Part shown: positions 24,739-32,082 of the stretch, piece by piece | How the letters are laid out: every line of letters begins with the position of its first letter | Numbering within the stretch: position 1 is the first letter of the stretch | Source: an uncultured Bacilli bacterium | GTDB taxonomy: Bacteria > Bacillota_I > Bacilli_A > RF39 > UBA660 | Reading direction: 5' to 3' | Assembly (NCBI GenBank): GCA_934096035.1 | Contig: CAKOKX010000001.1 | Coordinates: forward strand, 806,001-870,000 | Length of the DNA stretch: 64,000 nt | Translations under genes and position numbers: made by a program | The notes under the pieces: generated by a model | Databases searched by the model: none | The model's input: the letters and a program-made list of their open reading frames with translations, nothing else | What the model was told of the DNA's origin: nothing

Positions 24739-25203
24739 CTAGACATTTTCTTTTAAAACTATATGTTCTACATTTGGATTACTAATAATTCCTTTTATTA
24801 CACCCGGTTCTACATCAAACAAAATAAATGCCTCTTCTTTTACCCAATTCATAGTTATATTTTCGTTTTCTAAATTTTTAAAATCTCCATTATATAAAGA
24901 TTCATCTAAATCACATAGATACACAAATAAATACTCATGAACATTTTGACCTTTAGAAACAAAGAAATTTTCTATAACTCTCGTAATTCTCAAATCATTT
25001 TCACCTAAATCATAATTCAATTCTTCTTTTAACTCTCTAAGCAAAGCCTCTTTACTATCTTCACCAACTTTTACCCGACCACCAGGTAAACTATAATAAT
25101 TTTTATTTTTATGTTCACAAACTAATATTTCACCTTTACATCTAATAAATACACAAGTTCTAACATTTAATTTATAATTTTCTAATTCAACGCTTATATC
25201 CAT
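24739..25203 (-). CDS. Nudix hydrolase
   Basis: This 154-residue MutT-type hydrolase acts on a nucleoside diphosphate linked to another group; the substrate is unknown. The Nudix box is complete: GGRVKVGEDSKEALLRELKEEL fits G-x5-E-x7-REUxEExGU except for the final glycine position. The upstream strand TCVFIRCKGEILVCEH and the downstream ENITMNWVKEEA are typical. I start it at ATG (MDISVELENY), seven codons inside a longer frame, because GGAAGG and TAGG precede that ATG. It has no evident functional link to the toxIN locus beside it. Confidence 0.88.
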   Translation of the reverse strand: MDISVELENYKLNVRTCVFIRCKGEILVCEHKNKNYYSLPGGRVKVGEDSKEALLRELKEELNYDLGENDLRITRVIENFFVSKGQNVHEYLFVYLCDLDESLYNGDFKNLENENITMNWVKEEAFILFDVEPGVIKGIISNPNVEHIVLKENV

Positions 25204-25242
25204 AACTAACCTACCTTCCAACAAAAGTATAACATAAAATCA

Positions 25243-25902
25243 TTAAATATGAAATCTTTTTTCTAATTCATCTTTTACTATTTTTTTATTAAAAACTAAC
25301 AAATATATTAACATAACTATACTAAAAATTGAGCAAATATAACTGGGAAAATAAACATTTAATTTATCAAATAAAATTAGAATTCCTGGTATAAGTCCAA
25401 TAATAGATGAAATACTTGCATAAAAAACAAATTCACTTTTGTACCGTTTCATAAACAACTTTAATATAAATATTCCAATTAAATATAAAACACAAATAAA
25501 TGGCAATAGATAATTAATACTCCATAATTTAAAGCCTGTTGAATAATCCCAAATTAATGATAAAGCAATCAATATAACCATTTCTAAAAATAACATTTTT
25601 ATTAAGTTCTTTCTACTATTTAAAGAAATAAGTAAAGTAACCCAAAAAGTAATTATACCTAAAACAACAAAATAAGACCAACTAAGAGTATGAACTATAG
25701 AATAATTAATATACAAGGAAATAAATATTCCACATAAAGATAAAAATAATAATATTTTCTTCATTAAATGATATTTTTTATCTAAGTAATTTACATGTGG
25801 AAATACATTTTCTCCATTTTTTATCTTAATATTACATCCACACAAAGGACATTTATTTGTTTTAGTATTTATATAAACATTACACTTATTACATTTATTC
25901 AT
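25243..25902 (-). CDS. zinc-ribbon membrane protein (DUF6320-like)
   Basis: It begins MNKCNKCNVYINTKTNKCPLCG, a zinc ribbon with two CxxC pairs. Six to seven predicted membrane segments follow, from about residue 50 to 210 (for example ILLFLSLCGIFISLYI). The family resembles one I remember as DUF6320, often next to acyltransferase-like genes; the name is from memory. The start is the ATG five bases behind GGTGAT. It overlaps the end of the acyltransferase-like gene by eight bases. With the esterase upstream it forms a three-gene operon whose product is unknown. Confidence 0.7.
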   Translation of the reverse strand: MNKCNKCNVYINTKTNKCPLCGCNIKIKNGENVFPHVNYLDKKYHLMKKILLFLSLCGIFISLYINYSIVHTLSWSYFVVLGIITFWVTLLISLNSRKNLIKMLFLEMVILIALSLIWDYSTGFKLWSINYLLPFICVLYLIGIFILKLFMKRYKSEFVFYASISSIIGLIPGILILFDKLNVYFPSYICSIFSIVMLIYLLVFNKKIVKDELEKRFHI

Positions 25903-27118
25903 TATAATCACCATAATCATTAGTATTTATTATTACATCAATACCAACTTTGCTTAAGAACTTAAAGAAATTCTTCTCTATTTCACTATTTACAAACTTA
26001 GATGAAAAACTAATAACCATTTTATCATTATAAGAACACATACACATTTGTATTTTTGATGTACTTGTAAATACACTAAAATAATCAATATATTTTTTAT
26101 AAACATCAGGCATATGAATAATACCAATATTAGATAAAGTCATAGTTTGGTATTTATTTTCGATATTACATGCTATTTTTAAAACCAAATCTTTTATAAA
26201 TACTGGTATTAATCTAACAATAAATATATCTTCTAGCTTTATCATATTATTCATTTTATCTTTTATATTTTCTTTATCTAATTTTTCTTTAAACGATTTT
26301 TTAACACTTTTTGTTATATCTTTAAATGAATCATTATTATATAAATAATCAATATTTACTACACTAAAAAAGTTTCTAACTGTATATGTTGGATAATATT
26401 TTCTTAAATTAACTGGTATTGTTATAACTATAGGTTTTTTACTTTTGCTCTTTGCTTCTCCAATAGACTTAATTAAAACACTAGTTAAATATTCAGTAAT
26501 TGTTAGATAAAGCTCCTTAGCTTTTACTTTAATATCATTAATACTTACAATACCTTCAATTACTTTAAGTCTATCATCTATATATTTTTCATCTTTAATT
26601 CTATATGCTTTTTTACTTTTTATTACTTTCTTAAAATTACTATCTTTATATTTTTTAAAAGCATCTTCTTTTATTTCTTTAATACTTCCTTCATTTATTA
26701 CTTCATTATTTTTAATATTATATAAATTATTTAAATAATTAGCCACCAAACTTTTTAAAAATGTAAGAGTTCCTGTTCCGTCAGTAAGAGCATGATCAAC
26801 CTCTAAATTAATTCTATTTTTATATACACTTACTTCAAATAAATTATTATTACTTATTTTTGAACAAGGACATTTATCTTCTTTTTTTACTTCATATACC
26901 TTATTTACTTCTTCTAAGTAATACCAAAATATACCTTTTTTTAAACTAGACTTAAAAATTGGATATTCTTCTAAAGTTTCATTTAAAGCTTTATTTAAAA
27001 CATCTATTTTTACTTCATCAAATAAAGTTACACTAAACCTAAATATTTTAGGATCTTTCTTACTTTTAGATGGTGGAAATATTTTGGCAGCATTATCTAA
27101 ACGATACCATTTACTCAA
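25895..27118 (-). CDS. condensation/alcohol-acetyltransferase-like acyltransferase
   Basis: The about 407-residue protein has the CoA-dependent acyltransferase fold. Its catalytic HxxxDG motif is VDHALTDGTG near residue 140, the N-terminal WYRLDNAAKIFPP is shared with alcohol acetyltransferase-like proteins, and the RKYYPTYTVRNFFSVV segment recalls the DFG-like loop region. The start is probably the TTG coding just before SKWYRLD, because GGGAAGTGAT is spaced four bases from it; the in-frame GTG three codons earlier lies inside that site. It overlaps both the esterase upstream and the zinc-ribbon gene downstream, so the three are tightly coupled. The acceptor is unknown. Confidence 0.75.
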   Translation of the reverse strand: MSKWYRLDNAAKIFPPSKSKKDPKIFRFSVTLFDEVKIDVLNKALNETLEEYPIFKSSLKKGIFWYYLEEVNKVYEVKKEDKCPCSKISNNNLFEVSVYKNRINLEVDHALTDGTGTLTFLKSLVANYLNNLYNIKNNEVINEGSIKEIKEDAFKKYKDSNFKKVIKSKKAYRIKDEKYIDDRLKVIEGIVSINDIKVKAKELYLTITEYLTSVLIKSIGEAKSKSKKPIVITIPVNLRKYYPTYTVRNFFSVVNIDYLYNNDSFKDITKSVKKSFKEKLDKENIKDKMNNMIKLEDIFIVRLIPVFIKDLVLKIACNIENKYQTMTLSNIGIIHMPDVYKKYIDYFSVFTSTSKIQMCMCSYNDKMVISFSSKFVNSEIEKNFFKFLSKVGIDVIINTNDYGDYNE

Positions 27119-27932
27119 AAAGATCACTTCCCTTTAAAAATTCTATTACTTGATCTGTATATTTATGTTCTAACATATTTGTTAAAAATCCATGAGTTGC
27201 ATCTTTTACATCTAAATATCTAGTTTTAACTAAGAATCTATCTAACTTCTCTTTTAAAGCATATCCTTCATCATGAAGAGGATCATGTGTTCCCGTAATT
27301 ATAGTAACCGGTGGCATCCCAAATAACCAATTATTACGAAGTAAATTTACTCTTTTATTTTTATAATCTTTTTCATTTTTTAAATATAATGAAAAGTAAT
27401 CTCGTAAAGATTCTTTAGTAAGTAATGTTTTACCACTATTATCTATTACAGATTTAAATTTTGTTTTACTTGTATAATCAGTCTGAGTTGTAGGATAAGC
27501 CATAATAATTTCTTTAAATCTCAACTTTCTATTTTCTGAAGCAACCGAAAAAGCAAGATTTGCTCCGGCAGAATCTCCCATTATAGAAACATCATTACTT
27601 AATTTAAATATTTCTTCACACACTTTATTTATTTCATTTATTTGATACGGGAATTTATATTCTGGTGCCAATTTATAATCAATTGATATTACACAAACAT
27701 TCAAATCTTTAGATAATTTATAACAAAGATTAGAATGAGTATTTAAATTTCCCGATACGAAGCCACCACCATGAACATAAATTAGAATCTTTTTACTCCC
27801 CTCATTAAATATTCTTACATCTGTATCCAATATTTTAAAATCTCTATAATACTTCTTTGGTACTATATTTAAATTAGTTAACTCATCAACTTTTCTATAT
27901 AATTCTATATTATCTTTCATTGATACTTTCAT
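27111..27932 (-). CDS. alpha/beta hydrolase, hormone-sensitive-lipase type esterase
   Basis: This 273-residue esterase has the oxyanion motif YVHGGGF (about 72-78) and SIDYKLAPEY. The nucleophile elbow MGDSAGAN has Ser as nucleophile, GTHDPLHDEG holds the acid, and ATHGF the histidine, so the catalytic triad is complete. There is no signal peptide, so it acts in the cytoplasm on short acyl esters. The ATG is chosen because GGTGAT lies four bases upstream. Coupling to an acyltransferase suggests that the operon makes and trims an ester (inference). Confidence 0.87.
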   Translation of the reverse strand: MKVSMKDNIELYRKVDELTNLNIVPKKYYRDFKILDTDVRIFNEGSKKILIYVHGGGFVSGNLNTHSNLCYKLSKDLNVCVISIDYKLAPEYKFPYQINEINKVCEEIFKLSNDVSIMGDSAGANLAFSVASENRKLRFKEIIMAYPTTQTDYTSKTKFKSVIDNSGKTLLTKESLRDYFSLYLKNEKDYKNKRVNLLRNNWLFGMPPVTIITGTHDPLHDEGYALKEKLDRFLVKTRYLDVKDATHGFLTNMLEHKYTDQVIEFLKGSDLFE

Positions 27933-27963
27933 GATTATCACCAATAATATAATAACACAAAAG

Positions 27964-27987
27964 AAAAATAGATTCTACTCTATTTTT
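27964..27987 (-). terminator. terminator of the SpoIVB-like protease gene
   Basis: AAAAATAGA and TCTATTTTT form a 9-bp stem around TTCTAC, followed by TTTTG-rich sequence on the minus strand. The stop codon of the protease gene lies inside it. Confidence 0.7.
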
Positions 27988-28951
27988 CTCCTTCTTCAAG
28001 CATAGTTGTTATGAATAAACCATATCCAGTTGTTGGATTATCAATTATAACATGAGTGACAGCACCAATAATTTTACCATTTTGAATAATCGGAGAACCA
28101 CTCATTCCTTGCACGACTCCACCAGTTTTATCAAGTAACTCTTTATCAGTTATTTTAAATGATATATTTTTAACTTTAGCATACTCATCTATTCTAGTAA
28201 TTTCTATATCATAATAATTAATATCTTCTTTACTTAAAACTGTTGCAATACTAGCTTTACCTATTTTTATCTCTTCTTTTTTGGCAACTTCAAATTTTTC
28301 TTTATTTGGTAAAACACTATCATAAATACCATATATACCAACATTAGTATTTTTATTTATTGTTCCATATTTAGTATTATAATAAAACTTAGCATTCTTA
28401 CTTCCCGCATATCCTACTCTACTTTTATCAATACCAGTTATATAATTTCTAAATATACTTCCATCTTTTATTTCTACGATACTATTTGTATTAGACTCCA
28501 CTATTTCATGCCCTAAAGCACCAAATATTTTAGTTTCAGGATCAATATATGTAAGGGTACCAGTACCAGTTATACTATTTTTAACATAAAGGCCAGTCTT
28601 ATAAATATCCCCATCCTTAACCAGTTCTAATTTACTAGTTCTATCTTTACCATCTCTTCTAAGTTCCACATTTACTTCTCCAGAACTAACATTTGCTTCA
28701 ATTTCCTTAGTTAATTCTTCAATAGTATTTACTTCTATATCATTTATTTTAACAATATAATCCCCCGCTTTTATCACTGGCACACCTTTATTAAATTTAC
28801 CATTTATTTGGTAAAATCCAATAACCATTACACCTTTACTATTTACTTCAATACCTAAAGTTTCTCCACCCGGAATAATATAATTTGAATATGCAAACAC
28901 ATTAATTGGTAATAATAACCAACTTATTAATAATAATTTTATTTTTTTCAA
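27980..28951 (-). CDS. SpoIVB-like serine peptidase (family S55) with PDZ domain
   Basis: In endospore formers SpoIVB is a secreted serine protease that triggers sigma-K activation. The 323-residue protein has a signal peptide (LLLISWLLLPINVFAYS) and a PDZ domain (about 35-115, with PVIKAGDYIVKIND). An S55 domain follows, with FGALGHEI (histidine) and VVQGMSGSPIIQNGKIIGAVTHV (serine nucleophile). Both catalytic motifs are intact. The start appears to be TTG, four bases behind AGGTGAT, and it gives the expected signal peptide. No other sporulation gene is in the window. Confidence 0.88.
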   Translation of the reverse strand: MKKIKLLLISWLLLPINVFAYSNYIIPGGETLGIEVNSKGVMVIGFYQINGKFNKGVPVIKAGDYIVKINDIEVNTIEELTKEIEANVSSGEVNVELRRDGKDRTSKLELVKDGDIYKTGLYVKNSITGTGTLTYIDPETKIFGALGHEIVESNTNSIVEIKDGSIFRNYITGIDKSRVGYAGSKNAKFYYNTKYGTINKNTNVGIYGIYDSVLPNKEKFEVAKKEEIKIGKASIATVLSKEDINYYDIEITRIDEYAKVKNISFKITDKELLDKTGGVVQGMSGSPIIQNGKIIGAVTHVIIDNPTTGYGLFITTMLEEGEK

Positions 28952-29000
28952 TATAATCACCTATCTATAATTATTATGGATGAAATAAATAAATTTAAAA

Positions 29001-29030
29001 AACCAATTATTGGCTTACCAACAATTGGTT
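29001..29030 (-). terminator. terminator of the CFGxNESPCP paralogue
   Basis: AACCAATTATTGG and CCAACAATTGGTT pair over 13 positions (one G-U on the minus strand) around CTTA, followed by TTTTAAATTT. It overlaps the stop codon. Confidence 0.7.
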
Positions 29031-30111
29031 AATTAATAATGAATGGATCAGATTTAGCACCTGTACCAGATATGTAAGAAACATCTGGATTTAAATAAAA
29101 TGTAGGTCTTACAGGATATGGATCCAAATCAACAAAACCATTTACATAATCTGAACCACCACGATACCATGCAAGCCCACCACCACTAGATGTGATAGTC
29201 CAACCATAAAAATTTCCAAAACAACCAATACCAGAATTTTTCCATGTTTTATTAGTCCTATTCGTAGGCTCAGTCGCATAACCTAAATCAGATATATAAA
29301 CAATTCCAATTTTGGCAGCAATTTTAACTGCACTATCGGCCATCTCTTTATCAAACACACTCTTAAGGTTATTATCAATACCTTCAGAAATCTCACTGGC
29401 ACTCCATATTGAAGTTGAAATTTTGCTAGAAAAATTACCTAAAGAATTTAAAAATGTCCCATTTAAATAAGTATTTAAACTTGAAGTTTTCCAAACATAA
29501 GAACTAGTATCATCCCAGTACATATCCCCTATTGAAGAATACTTCATGATTTTTACTTTACCTTCAAATACCCCAATAACTCTATATAAATTATTTTCAG
29601 GGCACGGACTTTCATTTGTCCCAAAACATACATAGTTATTTGCATTTACATCGGCACAAGCATACCTATAACTATTATCACTAGCACCATTTGCTAATGT
29701 TTCGTCATGATAATACAAATTATTTTCTCCCTGAGTTCCTGTATATAATGATTTTATATAACTTGCAAAAGTTGGTACAACATATATATCGAAATAAACA
29801 TAACATTTATCAGAAATGTTTCCACTAACTATAACAGACTTATTTGTATCATCCCAACTTAATGTTGAACCATTTTCACATCTTGATAATTCACTATTAA
29901 AAACATATCCTTCCGTAGGCCACTTGCTCTGCGTAACCGTTTTATAATCACCAGCTCCCGCAGTTTGTTCTAAATTCATTGCTAATAACGGATTATTTTT
30001 CTGAGCATAATAATTATCATCAATATATTTTTCTTTTTTATTATATATTATAAAAAAATTAATTATTATAATAAAACTAAATATCAATATTAATGTCATG
30101 TACTTCTTCAT
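29029..30111 (-). CDS. secreted/anchored protein with CFGxNESPCP motif, paralogue of the type VII operon leader
   Basis: I start it at MKKYMTLILIFSFIIIINFF, a membrane anchor, because AGAGGTTGAT precedes that ATG; a longer frame exists. About 120 residues later come DNSYRYACADV and YVCFGTNESPCPENNLYRVIG, then KIMKYSS. The end is VRPTFYLNPDVSYISGTG followed by SDPFIIN. These blocks match the 514-aa protein upstream of essC in the same order, so both share an extracellular domain with a conserved cysteine pair. Function is unknown. Several TW-rich repeats in the middle may be surface-exposed. It is a lone gene behind the SpoIVB-like gene. Confidence 0.65.
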   Translation of the reverse strand: MKKYMTLILIFSFIIIINFFIIYNKKEKYIDDNYYAQKNNPLLAMNLEQTAGAGDYKTVTQSKWPTEGYVFNSELSRCENGSTLSWDDTNKSVIVSGNISDKCYVYFDIYVVPTFASYIKSLYTGTQGENNLYYHDETLANGASDNSYRYACADVNANNYVCFGTNESPCPENNLYRVIGVFEGKVKIMKYSSIGDMYWDDTSSYVWKTSSLNTYLNGTFLNSLGNFSSKISTSIWSASEISEGIDNNLKSVFDKEMADSAVKIAAKIGIVYISDLGYATEPTNRTNKTWKNSGIGCFGNFYGWTITSSGGGLAWYRGGSDYVNGFVDLDPYPVRPTFYLNPDVSYISGTGAKSDPFIIN

Positions 30112-30202
30112 AAAATCAACCTCTACTACTTTTACTTTCATATCAATTTTACTATGTATTGTTTCATTAATGATAGACACAAAATAGTAGCATTTTATAA
30201 CT

Positions 30203-30227
30203 ATACTAAATTAGTATTAAAATAGTA
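30203..30227. promoter_or_regulatory. putative operator of the ribbon-helix-helix regulator
   Basis: ATACTAAATTAGTAT is a near-perfect palindrome overlapping a TATACT -10. A further TAGTA lies 11 bases from the inner one, one helical turn away. Ribbon-helix-helix proteins bind such TAGTA half-sites, as Arc does. The autoregulation is inference. Confidence 0.4.
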
Positions 30228-30261
30228 AAATTAAATAAATTAAATGAAAGGACATGATTTT

Positions 30262-30471
30262 ATGAAAAATATAGTATCAAGCAATATTAGAGTTGAAGAA
30301 GAATCCTGGTATAAATTAAGAATAATAGCAAGCAATAACAAAAGAAGCATAAACAAAGAAATTGAGTATCTAATCGATCAAAGAATTAAAGAATATGAAG
30401 AAAAACATGGAGAAATTGAAATAAATTATGAAGAAATAGAAAAAAGCCAAAAATGGCTTATCAAATATTGA
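30262..30471 (+). CDS. Arc-type ribbon-helix-helix DNA-binding protein
   Basis: The 69-residue protein reads IRVEEESWYKLRIIASNNKRSINKEIEYLIDQRI after a short N-terminus. This is a beta strand followed by two helices in the pattern of Arc/MetJ repressors. The start is the second in-frame ATG, nine bases after AAAGGA; the first ATG overlaps that site. It is convergent with the Fic gene and 12 bases from its former end. It may control itself through a palindrome in its promoter. A role as antitoxin is possible but not supported by gene order. Confidence 0.7.
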   Translation: MKNIVSSNIRVEEESWYKLRIIASNNKRSINKEIEYLIDQRIKEYEEKHGEIEINYEEIEKSQKWLIKY

Positions 30472-30482
30472 ACAATACTATT

Positions 30483-31193
30483 TTATAGTTGTATTCTTTT
30501 TCTTGTATTTTCTTTAAATACTTCTGGTGTTTCATCCATTGGAATGTTATATTTCATTTTAAACAAACTTACTAAAGTATCCATTTCCAATTTAGAACGT
30601 TGTCTTAAAAATTCTGCAAAACCTTCATAGTCACAATTATTTATATACTTATATTATTCCTTAGTATCTTCTTCTGTTATAATAATCGGTGCACAAAAAG
30701 ATTTCAATAAATTACTAGCAAGTATTATTTTAGCACATCTTTTATTACCATCTTCAAATGGATGTATTCTCATAAAATTAATATGAAACATAGATTCTCT
30801 TAAAAATGGATCTAATTCATTCCATACATTATAATAATTATCAATTAATGAATATAAATATGGGTATATTTGATATGGTAAAACAGGTAAAAATGAAGCA
30901 TTATCACCAGGATAAACATTAATTTTTCTAAAACCTTCAAGTCCTTTTTCTCTATTAATCAAATTACCAATGTTTCTTATCATTGTTACATCCAACATCC
31001 CACACGATTCATAATTATATGTTTCGTGAAATGCACGCATTAAAGTATCTACAAACATTTTTCTTTCTTCTTTAGTTTTTATGCCTTCAATTTCTGTACT
31101 AGAATAAATAAATCTTTCCATATAAAATTTTTCATAACTATCATAAAAATCTGGATAAAATGACCTTAAATTAACAAATATTTCTTTATACAT
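30483..31193 (-). pseudogene. Fic/DOC family protein interrupted by an in-frame stop
   Basis: Fic enzymes AMPylate protein hydroxyls. Residues 144-152 are the intact active-site loop HPFEDGNKR, and an N-terminal inhibitory motif STEIEG (32-37) marks a class II Fic. After 179 residues (ITEEDTKE) a TAA occurs. The same frame then continues for 56 codons with clear coding character (YKYINNCDYEGFAEFL and so on) to a second TAA. Relatives continue through this place, so GAA to TAA is the simple explanation. The truncated form keeps the catalytic loop but loses its C-terminal helices, so activity is uncertain. GGAGG precedes the ATG. Confidence 0.75.
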
Positions 31194-31254
31194 AAAGCCT
31201 CCATTAAATTACGAATTATTCTAACACTATTTTTTTAAAAAAACAAGTTAACAA

Positions 31255-31286
31255 AAAAATTGTTCATATTATTATAAACAATTTTT
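31255..31286 (-). terminator. terminator of the HPt-receiver gene
   Basis: AAAAATTGTT and AACAATTTTT form a 10-bp stem just after the gene, followed on the minus strand by T-rich sequence. Confidence 0.65.
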
Positions 31287-31295
31287 CATCAATAA

Positions 31296-32078
31296 TTATA
31301 ATTTACTATTTATAGTTTTTTCAAGTATCTTTTTTACATCTCTTTCATTAAAAGGTTTAAGAAGTATATCTACAATTGGATATTTAAATGCTTTATCAAT
31401 AGATTCTTTATCATCTACACCAGTTATAATTGAAATTGGAATACTTCTAAATAAATCTTTACTCTTATAATAATCTAATACTTCAAAGCCATTAACATTT
31501 GGCATATTTAAATCAAGAAGAACAGCTTTAATATTTTTCCTCTTTTCTTCTGATTCTAAAATATCTATCGCTTCTTTACCATCAGTTGCACTAATTACAT
31601 CAAAAGAATCATCAAGAATTTTTAATATGAAATTTCTTATTATATTTGAATCATCTACCACTAAAATTGCTTTATCGCTAGTTTTAACAGGTTCTTTATA
31701 AGATGATTCATCTACTATTCCCACTCCCATATATTTTTTAACCAAATTAAGCACTCTATTTGCTTCAGTCATAAGTTCATTAAAATGTTCACTTACATAA
31801 TACATATCATTTGCTTTGCTTTTAAGTTCATGATCGTATGCAAGTTCTCCTAAAGTTTCAAAGCCAAAATATCTTGCATCGCTTTTTAAAGAATGCACAA
31901 GTATTGCATAATTAGCCATATCACCAATTTCTTTACAAGCTTTTATTTTTTCTAGTTTTCCAGGAACTTCTTGCAAAAAAGTTTCAAGCGTTGCATCATA
32001 TGTTTCCATATCTCCGAATAGTTCTAGAGCCTTTTTAATATTTGCTCCATTGTTAATTAAAATATTTACATCCTTCAT
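31296..32078 (-). CDS. HPt-receiver two-domain phosphorelay protein
   Basis: The 260-residue cytoplasmic protein has an N-terminal histidine phosphotransfer domain (residues 1-115) with the phospho-histidine His62 in LVHSLKSDARYFG. A receiver domain follows (about 135-258): acidic pocket VVDDSN (Asp142-143), phospho-acceptor Asp189 in LLDLNMPNVNG, and Lys241 in LLKPF. No output domain follows, so it likely relays or stores phosphate for the two hybrid kinases encoded next to it. It lies four bases downstream of the first kinase gene and is probably cotranscribed. Confidence 0.9.
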   Translation of the reverse strand: MKDVNILINNGANIKKALELFGDMETYDATLETFLQEVPGKLEKIKACKEIGDMANYAILVHSLKSDARYFGFETLGELAYDHELKSKANDMYYVSEHFNELMTEANRVLNLVKKYMGVGIVDESSYKEPVKTSDKAILVVDDSNIIRNFILKILDDSFDVISATDGKEAIDILESEEKRKNIKAVLLDLNMPNVNGFEVLDYYKSKDLFRSIPISIITGVDDKESIDKAFKYPIVDILLKPFNERDVKKILEKTINSKL

Positions 32079-32082
32079 GATA

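Noticed and set aside
30262..31193. Ribbon-helix-helix plus Fic as a type II toxin-antitoxin operon.
   Set aside because: The two genes are convergent, not in tandem, and this Fic carries its own inhibitory STEIEG motif, so a pair is not supported.
24739..31193. Prophage or integrative element around the toxin-antitoxin and Fic genes.
   Set aside because: No integrase, structural phage genes or attachment-site repeats were recognised.
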